Positions 32,138 through 39,044 of a stretch of DNA of 39,144 bases are shown in pieces. Made by a program: the position numbers and the translations under genes. The stretch spans positions 1 to 39,144 of the forward strand of contig JAEDMJ010000017.1 of NCBI GenBank assembly GCA_016303065.1, written 5' to 3'. The stretch is from Clostridiales bacterium. Lineage in GTDB: Bacteria > Bacillota > Clostridia > Oscillospirales > QAMX01. The stretch's first letter is position 1. Each line of letters begins with the position of its first letter. Below the pieces are notes generated by a model that had not been told where the DNA came from, made no database searches, and was given only the letters and a program-made list of their open reading frames with translations.

Positions 32138-34366
32138 ATGGCGGAAAGAAGAAAATTTGTCGGCGGAAACTGGGAAAAGGAAATTGACGTCCGCGGTTTT
32201 ATTCAGAAGAATTACACTCCGTATGAGGGCGGCGAGAGCTTCCTCTGCGGTCCGACGGAAAAAACAAAGCGCGTATGGGCAAAGTGCGTCGAGCTTTTGA
32301 AAGCGGAACACGAAAACGGCGGCGTTCTGGACGTTGATACGGAGCGGATATCGGGAATCTGCAATTTTGCTCCGGGATATATTGACCGGGAGAACGAAGT
32401 CGTCGTCGGACTTCAAACCGACGCGCCCCTCAAGCGAATGGTGAATCTCTACGGGGGGATGCGAATGGCCGAACAGAGTCTCCGGGCTTACGGATATACC
32501 CTGAACGAAAGCATTCGCTCCCACTTTGCGGAATACCGCAAGACCCACAACCAGGGGGTTTTTGACGCCTACCCTGCATCGGTGCGGGCGGCCAGGCACG
32601 CCGGACTTTTGACCGGGCTTCCCGACGCATACGGGCGCGGGAGAATTATCGGGGATTACAGAAGAGTCGCCCTTTACGGAACAAGGCGTCTTGCCGGGGA
32701 AAAAAGAAAGTCCCTCGACGCCCTTGACGGTGAGTTTGACGAAAACACAATCCGGCTCAGAGAAGAGATCTCCATGCAGATCCGCGCCCTTGGAGAAATG
32801 GAGAAAATGGCGCAGAGCTATGGCGTGGACATAAGCCGCCCCGCAGAGTCGGCCGCCGAAGCGGTCCAGTCGCTTTATATGGCGTACCTTGCCGGAATAA
32901 AGGAAAACAACGGCGCGGCGACCTCTTTGGGAAGAACCTCCACTTTTCTTGACATATATATCCAACGCGACCTTGACGCGGGGCTCATCAGCGAAGAAGA
33001 AGCTCAGGAGCTCGTCGATCAGTTCATCATAAAGCTTCGCCTTGTACGCCATCTCAGAACGCCGGACTACAACGAGCTTTTCGGGGGAGATCCGACCTGG
33101 GTCACAGAGTCGATTGGAGGAATGGGGCTCGACGGACGTCCCCTTGTGACAAAAAATTCGTTCAGATATCTTCACACTCTGCGAAACCTGGGTGCTTCTC
33201 CGGAGCCGAATCTGACCGTGCTTTGGGACGAAAACCTTCCGGAAAAGTTCAAACGGTACTGTGCGGGGATTTCCGTGGACACCGACGCGATTCAGTATGA
33301 AAGCGACAGCGTCATGCGTCCGATCTACGGCGACGACTATGCTATTGCCTGCTGTGTTTCGGCAATGCGCCTCGGCCGTCAGATGCAGTTTTTCGGCGCA
33401 AGGTGCAACCTTGCGAAAAGCCTGCTGTATGCCGTAAACGGCGGACGGGACGAGCTCTCCGGCGAGACGATAGTTCCGGGCATCGAACCGATAGCGGATG
33501 AGGTTCTGGATTTTGACAGGGTTTGGCGGAATTACTGCAAGGTTCTCGAATATGTTGCGGGAATATACGTTAAGGCGAACAATGTCATCCACTATATGCA
33601 CGACAAGTATGCATATGAGGCAAGCCAGATGGCGCTTCACGACACGGATCCGGAACGTCTCATGGCCTTCGGCGCGGCAGGGCTTTCCGTTGCGGCGGAC
33701 AGTCTTTCGGCAATTCGCTTTGCCCGGGTGCGCCCGATCCGGAACAGTGCGGGGATTGCCGTGGATTTTGAAACGGAAGGGGACTTTCCGAAATACGGCA
33801 ACGACGACGACCGGGCGGACGGTATTGCGGTGGATATTGTTGAGGAGTTTATCGCGGAGCTTAAAAAACACAGGCTGTACCGCGGAGCGGTGCACACGCT
33901 TTCTGTGCTTACCATAACCAGCAACGTAATGTACGGAAAAAAGACCGGAACCACGCCGGACGGCAGAAACGCCGGCGAACCGCTTGCGCCGGGGGCGAAC
34001 CCGATGCACGGGCGCGACTCTTCGGGGGCTCTTGCGTCCCTTAACTCTGTGGCAAAGATCCCTTACCGCGGCGTGTGCCAGGACGGAGTTTCCAACACCT
34101 TCTCCATTGCTCCGGACGCATTGGGACAGAGCCCGGAGGCGAGAAAGACAAACCTTGTTTCGATCCTTGACGGATATTTTGCCCAGGGAGCGCAGCACCT
34201 CAACGTCAATGTCATGAGACGCGAAACGCTCATTGACGCTTATGAGCATCCGGAAAAATATCCTCAGCTTACCATTAGGGTTTCCGGATATGCCGTGAAT
34301 TTTCACAGGCTTTCCAAAGCCCAGCAGCGGGAAGTGATAGACCGCACTTTCCATGTGTCGGTATGA
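32138..34366 (+). CDS. pflB: Formate acetyltransferase (pyruvate formate-lyase)
   Basis: PFL converts pyruvate and CoA to acetyl-CoA and formate in anaerobic fermentation. The 742-residue length is close to the E. coli enzyme. The catalytic cysteine pair is C405-C406 (AIACCVSAMRLGRQ) and the glycyl radical site is G717 in RVSGYAVNF, near the C-terminus. GTTPDGRNAGEPLAPGANP is another family signature. All catalytic residues are present. The order here is activator first, then enzyme, the reverse of E. coli. Confidence 0.97.
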   Translation: MAERRKFVGGNWEKEIDVRGFIQKNYTPYEGGESFLCGPTEKTKRVWAKCVELLKAEHENGGVLDVDTERISGICNFAPGYIDRENEVVVGLQTDAPLKRMVNLYGGMRMAEQSLRAYGYTLNESIRSHFAEYRKTHNQGVFDAYPASVRAARHAGLLTGLPDAYGRGRIIGDYRRVALYGTRRLAGEKRKSLDALDGEFDENTIRLREEISMQIRALGEMEKMAQSYGVDISRPAESAAEAVQSLYMAYLAGIKENNGAATSLGRTSTFLDIYIQRDLDAGLISEEEAQELVDQFIIKLRLVRHLRTPDYNELFGGDPTWVTESIGGMGLDGRPLVTKNSFRYLHTLRNLGASPEPNLTVLWDENLPEKFKRYCAGISVDTDAIQYESDSVMRPIYGDDYAIACCVSAMRLGRQMQFFGARCNLAKSLLYAVNGGRDELSGETIVPGIEPIADEVLDFDRVWRNYCKVLEYVAGIYVKANNVIHYMHDKYAYEASQMALHDTDPERLMAFGAAGLSVAADSLSAIRFARVRPIRNSAGIAVDFETEGDFPKYGNDDDRADGIAVDIVEEFIAELKKHRLYRGAVHTLSVLTITSNVMYGKKTGTTPDGRNAGEPLAPGANPMHGRDSSGALASLNSVAKIPYRGVCQDGVSNTFSIAPDALGQSPEARKTNLVSILDGYFAQGAQHLNVNVMRRETLIDAYEHPEKYPQLTIRVSGYAVNFHRLSKAQQREVIDRTFHVSV

Positions 34367-34371
34367 GAGAA

Positions 34372-34414
34372 AAAACAGCCCAAAACTCTCCGGAGGTTTT
34401 TGGGCTGTTTTGGG
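34372..34414 (+). terminator. Intrinsic terminator after pflB
   Basis: AAAACAGCCCAAAA and TTTTGGGCTGTTTT form a perfect 14-bp stem, loop of 12, with the T-run as the 3' arm end. It can also act on the minus strand. Confidence 0.92.
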
Positions 34415-34416
34415 GC

Positions 34417-34445
34417 TTGCAAACTCCAGGACGACAGGATATAAT
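34417..34445 (+). promoter_or_regulatory. Promoter of the GNAT gene
   Basis: TTGCAA (34417-34422), 17-bp spacer, TATAAT (34440-34445). Confidence 0.82.
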
Positions 34446-34485
34446 CTGTTTTGAACAGAAAGCGGAATTTGCGGAGGAGTTGCAT

Positions 34486-35016
34486 ATGGCGCTGCCGATT
34501 AGGAAAAAAGCGTTGATTGAAACAGAAAGGCTTACCATAAAGCCGTACGCTTCGGAGGATGCGGCCTTCCTCTCCGCCCTGCTCACAGACCCCGAAATCG
34601 CGAAGACTTTTATGGTGCCGGAGTTTGACTCCCCGGAGCAGGCGGAGGCCCTGGCAAAAAAGCTGATTGCTTTCAGCCGTGAAGAGGATACGGCGCACCT
34701 TGAATATGGGATCTATTTGGATGGGAGGCTCATCGGCTTTGTCAACGACTGCGGGGTCGAAGACGAAGAAATTGAAATCGGATACGTAATTCATCCCGGT
34801 TATCAGGGGCATGGGTACGCAACGGAGGCTGTGCGAGCGGTCATCGGAGAGCTTCGGGAAATGGGATTCCGCAAAGTGACCGCAGTTTTTTTTGAAGAAA
34901 ACACGGCCAGCCGGCGCGTAATGGAAAAGTGCGGGATGAAGCAGAACTCTGCTGCGGAGCGGGAAGAATACCGAGGAGAATACCATATCTGCCGTTACTG
35001 TGAGATCAGCTTTTGA
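34486..35016 (+). CDS. GNAT-family N-acetyltransferase (RimJ/RimL-like)
   Basis: The 176-residue protein starts IETERLTIKPYASEDAAFLSALL, the typical start of the RimJ/RimL type. It has EIEIGYVIHPGYQGHGYATEAV, the acetyl-CoA-binding motif A (Q/R-x-x-G-x-G/A), and VMEKCGMKQ near the end. The ATG at 34486 has GGAGGAG 8 nt upstream. It is a single-gene unit. It may acetylate a ribosomal protein N-terminus or a small molecule; the target cannot be inferred. Confidence 0.92.
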   Translation: MALPIRKKALIETERLTIKPYASEDAAFLSALLTDPEIAKTFMVPEFDSPEQAEALAKKLIAFSREEDTAHLEYGIYLDGRLIGFVNDCGVEDEEIEIGYVIHPGYQGHGYATEAVRAVIGELREMGFRKVTAVFFEENTASRRVMEKCGMKQNSAAEREEYRGEYHICRYCEISF

Positions 35017-35039
35017 CAGATTCAAACTGAAAAAAACAG

Positions 35040-35316
35040 GTGAAAAAGCTGCCTGCCGTTTTGAAAAACGCGGGATCCAACCGCAGGTTGAATATGACCG
35101 CCCCCGCAGGGAAAATCTCCCTGCGGGGGCGGTGGCTTTGGAAAAACGCGGGATCAGACCGCGCAGGCCATGTACGCCGTTTGGACCTGCACCGTATTCT
35201 GAAGCCCGCGCATACATCCCCAAAAAGGCGCTGGGGGAGCGGTCCGGTATGCGCCCGCGCGCAAAGCCTGCCTGCCTGGCGCGGGCGTATGTGCCAAAAA
35301 AGCGGCGGGGCGAAAA
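35040..35316. repeat. Palindrome-rich intergenic repeat cluster
   Basis: Three signals are packed together. First, GAAAAACGCGGGATC occurs twice (35063 and 35141), flanking a perfect hairpin with 16-bp arms (35097-35112 and 35118-35133, loop AAATC). Second, there is a hairpin with 12-bp arms (35249-35260 and 35279-35290, one G-U). Third, two imperfect copies of a ~38-bp unit lie at 35201-35239 and 35277-35315. No T-runs follow the hairpins. This looks like a REP/mosaic-type repeat remnant. No gene is supported in 35017-35517 apart from the leader described next. Confidence 0.6.
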
Positions 35317-35341
35317 GAAATATTTTGTGGTAATTGGACGT

Positions 35342-35370
35342 TTGATTTTTTGCGGTAAGTGATGTAAAAT
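35342..35370 (+). promoter_or_regulatory. Promoter of the structured leader and membrane-protein gene
   Basis: TTGATT (35342-35347), 17-bp spacer, TAAAAT (35365-35370). Confidence 0.68.
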
Positions 35371-35389
35371 ATCTGTAATTTAACAGGCA

Positions 35390-35454
35390 GACGACACATG
35401 CAGCACTCTGTGCGTAAATCTGATTACGGAACAGCCGCGCCGGCATGCGTCGTT
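35390..35454 (+). ncRNA. Structured leader RNA, possible riboswitch of unknown class
   Basis: A closing helix CGACACATGC (35392-35401) with GCATGCGTCG (35443-35452), nine of ten paired, encloses three small hairpins in a row. These are GCAC-TCT-GTGC (35403-35413), GTAA/TTAC (35414-35427) and CGG-AACAG-CCG (35427-35437). This gives a four-way-junction-like layout. A strong terminator follows and then the ribosome binding site of a membrane-protein gene. It does not match the cobalamin, ZTP, SAM, THF, purine, glycine, c-di-GMP or guanidine-I patterns that I can recall. Confidence 0.5.
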
Positions 35455-35460
35455 TTTACG

Positions 35461-35486
35461 GCACATGCGCTGCATGTGCTTTTTTG
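35461..35486 (+). terminator. Terminator in the leader of the membrane-protein gene
   Basis: GCACATGC-GCT-GCATGTGC followed by six T, placed about 30 nt before the start codon of the next gene rather than after one. This implies attenuation. Its arms share the CATGC sequence with the closing helix of the upstream structure, so alternative pairing is possible. Confidence 0.85.
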
Positions 35487-35517
35487 TTTGTCTTAAAAAA
35501 AGGAGTTTGTTGCAGCT

Positions 35518-36075
35518 ATGCCAAAAAATCAGTTTCAAAGGACGGTTTTCGCCCTTATCACAGTGGTGATTACCGTGCGCGCCTATGTTTTCTTCAGTCT
35601 TTATGTGGTTCACGGCAGCATGTTTATGGAAATTTCCGGAGAAAGCCATGTTCTCGCGGCAATATACAAGCTCGGAGGCGTACCGGTGCTTGGCTGTCCG
35701 ATTCCCATATGGGGCGTTGTATTGATCGAATTCGTCTTTGCCTTCCTTCTGGAAATTCTTTTGGGGTCGCCCCTTTCTTTTAAGCTCGCGTCAAAAGTTT
35801 TTGATCCATACACAACGCACCCCGTTATTTTTGAGACGGCGATTATTTGTGCCACGGTCGGAATTATGTGCCCTGCCATGAGTTTTATCGCCTCCATACT
35901 ATATTACAACTATCAGGGGGGATTTAATCTCTTCACGTTGCTTGCCGAATGGCTGAAACTGGTATGCTTTAATTTTCCGTTCGCGTATTTCACCCAGCTG
36001 TTCTTTATCCAGCCCTTTGTCAGAACTGTATTTAAGGCAGTTTTTTCCCGGAAGCACGGAAAAAGCGGCGACTGA
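35518..36075 (+). CDS. Four-helix membrane protein (DUF2798-like)
   Basis: The 185-residue protein has four hydrophobic helices: about 10-30, 60-85 (IPIWGVVLIEFVFAFLLEIL), 98-125 (FETAIICATVGIMCPAMSFIASI) and 135-175. The repeat of an ALITV-type helix, LGSPLSFKLA and a PFVRTVFK end resembles DUF2798-type proteins common in Clostridia and lactic acid bacteria; function unknown. AAGGAG lies 13 nt before the ATG, longer than usual. The leader carries a structured RNA and terminator, so expression is probably conditional; a transport role is possible. Confidence 0.82.
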   Translation: MPKNQFQRTVFALITVVITVRAYVFFSLYVVHGSMFMEISGESHVLAAIYKLGGVPVLGCPIPIWGVVLIEFVFAFLLEILLGSPLSFKLASKVFDPYTTHPVIFETAIICATVGIMCPAMSFIASILYYNYQGGFNLFTLLAEWLKLVCFNFPFAYFTQLFFIQPFVRTVFKAVFSRKHGKSGD

Positions 36076-36648
36076 AAATCAGCGCCGCTGATTAAAAAAA
36101 CGCAGAACATGACCCCGCTCCAACCCGAGGCAAAATGAGAGGCGTTTTCCTTTTGGGGCGGGAAATGAGGGATCCCCCTGTGATACTTACATAATGCGGC
36201 AAAAGGCGCTTTTATTGCATGGCTGAAAAAATAATCTGTTGTTTTTTTTGCGCCCGCATTTCCCGGGGAATATCCTGTGCGGCCGGACGAAGCTTTCTGC
36301 GCCGCCGCCGCGGAAGAACACGATGGAGATCTGGGACGGAGAGCTGGCCGGGTCCGGCGTAATGTCCTGTTCAACACTTTCGGGCGGCAAATAAAGAAGG
36401 GCATATGCAGTTGCAATATGCCCCAAAAAGCGACGCCTGCAGTCCACACCATATCGTATCGTATCAGCGTATACTTTGCTTGTATCGTGTCGCTCATATT
36501 CAATTTGGCTCTGTAACTTATTGTATTCCCGGTGCGGAAATAAGTCAAGCGGGAAAGGCGGACGGCTTTGGCGCGTTGAAACAGAATTCGGCCCTGAAGG
36601 GGGAAATCCTGCTCCGGGGAGCGGTTTATTCAAAAGCGCGGAGCAGCT
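36076..36648. other. Intergenic region between convergent genes
   Basis: No coding frame here looks real: the long minus-strand frames have no domain-like pattern and run over many rare-looking Arg/Pro/Ser stretches. A hairpin AATCAGC-GCC-GCTGATT (36077-36093) follows the membrane-protein gene. A second hairpin (GGGCATATGCA, 36399-36409, with TGCAATATGCCC, 36412-36423, one bulge) is followed on the minus strand by a T-rich stretch and could terminate minus-strand transcripts. CGTATCGTATC (near 36450) is a short tandem repeat. Confidence 0.5.
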
Positions 36649-37584
36649 TCAGAGAATTTTTACTTTTTTGCCGCTGTATTCCCAGTCAAGCGTCATTTTT
36701 ACCGGGAGGATATTTCCGTCCGGGTCAAAGTCCATAACGTCTATGCACATAAAGCGGGCGTTTCTGTCGGGGTCTTCCGGAGAGTGACGGTGATAAACGA
36801 TGAGCCAGAGGTCTTCCTGGGGAATGTGGAGATAGCCGTTGTGCCCCGGGCCGTTGGCAATGGTGCTGTCGCCTGTGGAGAGAATCTCTCTGTAATTTTC
36901 AAAAGGCCCGAACGGTGAATCCGCAAAGGCGGCGTTGACCCTGTATGTGCCGGTCGTCCAGCTTCCCGCCGACCAGAGGAAGTAATACTTCCCGTCCTTT
37001 TTGAACATACAGGGGCCTTCCACATAGTCCGGGGGAGTTATCTCCCGGAAGACGCCGCCGTCTTCAAATGCTTCAAAGCCGGTCATGTCGGAATTCATCT
37101 TTGCAATATTGCAGTGCTTCCAGCCGCCGAAGAGAAGATAAATGCTGCCGTCATCGTCCTTGAAAAGATGTGCGTCGATGGGCTGGGCGCCGTTGTGAAA
37201 GTCGTTTACAAGCGGGCGGTCCAAAAGCGCGCGGAATGGACCGGTGGGACAGTCGGAAACTGCGATCTCAAGTCCGCCGGGTTCGGACGCATCGTGAATG
37301 TCGTTGGAGGCAAAGACATAGTAGTATTTGCCGTCTTTCTCCTCGGCGGTCGGCGCCCAGATGGCGCGGGTTGCCCAGGGGAAACCGGACATGTCTATTA
37401 TATCGTCATGGCGCTGCCAGTGGGTGAGGTCGGAGGAGGTAAAGCAGACCTGATTTGTCTGCTGATCGTAGGGGAGGGACTTTGTCGCATAGATCACATA
37501 TTTGCCGTTGAAAAAACGGGCCTCGGGATCGGCATACCATCCGGGATCGATTGGGTTATGGATTTGAAAGTTCATGCTGCTCAT
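36649..37584 (-). CDS. Glycoside hydrolase family 43 protein
   Basis: GH43 five-bladed beta-propeller enzymes remove arabinose or xylose from plant polysaccharides. The 311-residue protein has the three catalytic acids in expected places: D19 (GWYADPEA, base), D137 (QPIDAHLF, pKa modulator) and E189 (YVEGPCMF, acid). Propeller-blade repeats such as DGKYYYVF, DGSIYLLFGG and DGKYYFLWS are also present. GPGHNGYLH supplies the conserved His. There is no signal peptide, so it acts on imported oligosaccharides. Two ATGs lie nine bases apart; the first is used here, but its ribosome binding site is weak. It is a single-gene unit. Confidence 0.93.
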   Translation of the reverse strand: MSSMNFQIHNPIDPGWYADPEARFFNGKYVIYATKSLPYDQQTNQVCFTSSDLTHWQRHDDIIDMSGFPWATRAIWAPTAEEKDGKYYYVFASNDIHDASEPGGLEIAVSDCPTGPFRALLDRPLVNDFHNGAQPIDAHLFKDDDGSIYLLFGGWKHCNIAKMNSDMTGFEAFEDGGVFREITPPDYVEGPCMFKKDGKYYFLWSAGSWTTGTYRVNAAFADSPFGPFENYREILSTGDSTIANGPGHNGYLHIPQEDLWLIVYHRHSPEDPDRNARFMCIDVMDFDPDGNILPVKMTLDWEYSGKKVKIL

Positions 37585-37624
37585 ACTTTCTTATCAGTCC
37601 TTGTTTTTTTATTGTTTTGCGTTG

Positions 37625-37653
37625 ATTTTATCACACAAATGCATGAATGTCAA
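37625..37653 (-). promoter_or_regulatory. Promoter of the GH43 gene
   Basis: On the minus strand: TTGACA (37653-37648), 17-bp spacer, TAAAAT (37630-37625) with extended TGa. Confidence 0.85.
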
Positions 37654-37877
37654 TTTGAAAACAATCCGATCTTCTCCGGAAGACCTGATTTTGCGGGAAC
37701 GCCGGAGCAAACCCGGTTTTTATATGCTGCTCTGTTTTTATCCCTCCCGGATAGTAAACTCCGTTTGTTTCAGGGGGACATAAGAAGCGGAGCCGGAGGA
37801 TTCCGGCGCAGTCGTTTTAGGTGATTGCCGGGGCGGGGAAATGAGAAAAGAAATTGATCATTTGGAAGGATAACCAG

Positions 37878-37902
37878 ACAGGGAGCCTGTTTGGCTCCCT
37901 GT
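37878..37902. terminator. Hairpin after the minus-strand membrane-protein gene
   Basis: ACAGGGAGCC-TGTTT-GGCTCCCTGT, a perfect 10-bp stem starting 9 nt after the minus-strand stop codon. On the plus strand AAGCG and five T follow; on the minus strand the T content after the stem is low. The remaining 37654-37877 gap shows no supported gene. Confidence 0.6.
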
Positions 37903-37910
37903 AAGCGTTT

Positions 37911-38756
37911 TTAACTGAACAATTCCTGAAGCAGTTGTTTTTGTTCATCATTCATACCTAAGTAGTCAGCAACCTTATCAATACTGTGTTTTTCTTTGAT
38001 TGTTATCGCATCAGGAGTAAAGAAAGTCTTTATATCAAGCATCTTCTTCAGACATCTTTCCTGGCAATTCGGTTCACGCCAATTAAAATCCCTATTTGAA
38101 AAAGTGAACGACTTTCCATCTTTCATCCTGATCGTTATTTCATATTTCCAGTAATCTGCCATCCGATAGCCCGATACATATTTTGCTTGAATATTGAGGT
38201 GAGAATAGTCCTCCGGGGTATATGGAGCGAGTTCTTCCTGATTCAGCATATTATAAGTAACTATACTGTTATTATGAGTCAGGCAATCACGACAGAAAAA
38301 GCCGAGGGGAGCAATCAAAGAACACAAAAGCAAGCCAACAAACCACAAAATTATCATGTGACGATGAAAGCGCTTTTTAGAAGGTTTGATGTATATCTTT
38401 TTTCTCCTTGAATCAAACAATGGAAAACAATCTTTTGCCCATGGTGTTTCTCCATATTGAATCTTCCTATTGCCAAAAACAGGTTTTTTGTCCTCTAATG
38501 ATACAATACAAAACACTAAGGCGCTTATCTCAACATAAAAAAGAAAAGGGAGAGCAAAGAGAAAACTTGCGTGGCTGTTGTATGCGACAACTGAGGAATC
38601 CTGAAACGCAATTATGCCTGTAATGTCTTCAAAACAAAAAGCAAATAGAAGTGATAAGATAAACGACAAGAACAGTCCTGTCAAATAGATGCTTTTGTCC
38701 AATAATGAAAGCGGAGGTCGGCGTTTTCTGTTATCCTTTTTGGACTTTTTGCTCAT
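37911..38756 (-). CDS. Uncharacterised membrane protein in an AT-rich segment
   Basis: I do not recognise this 281-residue protein. The start at 38756 (MSKKSKKDNRKRR) is chosen because GGGGTG lies just upstream; an ATG 30 bases earlier would coincide with the transcription start. A basic N-terminus is followed by hydrophobic helices near residues 22-47, 62-85 and 132-152, then a soluble C-terminal domain of ~125 residues with FCRDCLTHN and NCQERCLKKML (paired Cys) and GKSFTFSNRDFNW. Codon use is AT-rich, unlike all genes before 37.6 kb, suggesting recent acquisition. It is adjacent to a recombinase gene. Confidence 0.82.
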   Translation of the reverse strand: MSKKSKKDNRKRRPPLSLLDKSIYLTGLFLSFILSLLFAFCFEDITGIIAFQDSSVVAYNSHASFLFALPFLFYVEISALVFCIVSLEDKKPVFGNRKIQYGETPWAKDCFPLFDSRRKKIYIKPSKKRFHRHMIILWFVGLLLCSLIAPLGFFCRDCLTHNNSIVTYNMLNQEELAPYTPEDYSHLNIQAKYVSGYRMADYWKYEITIRMKDGKSFTFSNRDFNWREPNCQERCLKKMLDIKTFFTPDAITIKEKHSIDKVADYLGMNDEQKQLLQELFS

Positions 38757-38786
38757 CATTACACCCCATAATGAACTTTTAGGCAT

Positions 38787-38815
38787 ATTATATCATCGCC
38801 TTTCTTCCTTTTCAA
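38787..38815 (-). promoter_or_regulatory. Promoter of the AT-rich membrane-protein gene
   Basis: On the minus strand: TTGAAA (38815-38810), 17-bp spacer, TATAAT (38792-38787) with extended TGa. Confidence 0.82.
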
Positions 38816-38950
38816 TTTCCCCTTGGTATGTTATACTGACAGATAAATCCCAATACAGAAGGGGCTGCAATGGCGAACGGCGAAAGGGGCAAAGGCAGAT
38901 CACAGAATCAAAATTCCCTCTGCTTTCTGTTTTACATATATTATATCATA

Positions 38951-38972
38951 AAATTTGAAATATTTCAAATTT
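38951..38972. repeat. Perfect 22-bp palindrome upstream of the recombinase gene
   Basis: AAATTTGAAAT followed by its exact reverse complement. It ends 13 bp before the -35 of the recombinase promoter. A regulator site or a recombinase binding (res/att-type) site are both plausible. Confidence 0.75.
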
Positions 38973-38985
38973 CAGAAGTACCCTA

Positions 38986-39014
38986 TTTACATACTTTTGG
39001 ATTTGTGATAGAAT
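38986..39014 (+). promoter_or_regulatory. Promoter of the serine recombinase gene
   Basis: TTTACA (38986-38991), 17-bp spacer, TAGAAT (39009-39014) with extended TGa. Confidence 0.72.
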
Positions 39015-39044
39015 TGTGACAGATGAAACGAGGGAGACAAAAAG

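Noticed and set aside
31181..34354. Very long minus-strand open frame (over 1000 codons) opposite pflA-pflB
   Set aside because: It is a shadow of the GC-rich codon use of pflB and pflA, whose catalytic motifs are unmistakable. The antisense translation is rich in Arg/His/Val without domain pattern and has no promoter or binding site.
35000..35362. 120-codon frame across the palindromic repeat cluster
   Set aside because: It overlaps the GNAT 3' end, has no binding site, and its sequence consists of the repeats and hairpins. Kept as a repeat observation, not as a gene.
35913..36633. Two overlapping minus-strand frames in the gap before the GH43 3' end
   Set aside because: No ribosome binding site or promoter, no domain-like pattern, and one overlaps the membrane-protein gene on the other strand.
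38870..39019. 49-codon frame with an AAGGGG site and an upstream extended -10
   Set aside because: It runs through the 22-bp palindrome and the recombinase promoter, and the peptide turns into low-complexity Tyr/Ile/Phe sequence. Likely chance in AT-rich DNA.
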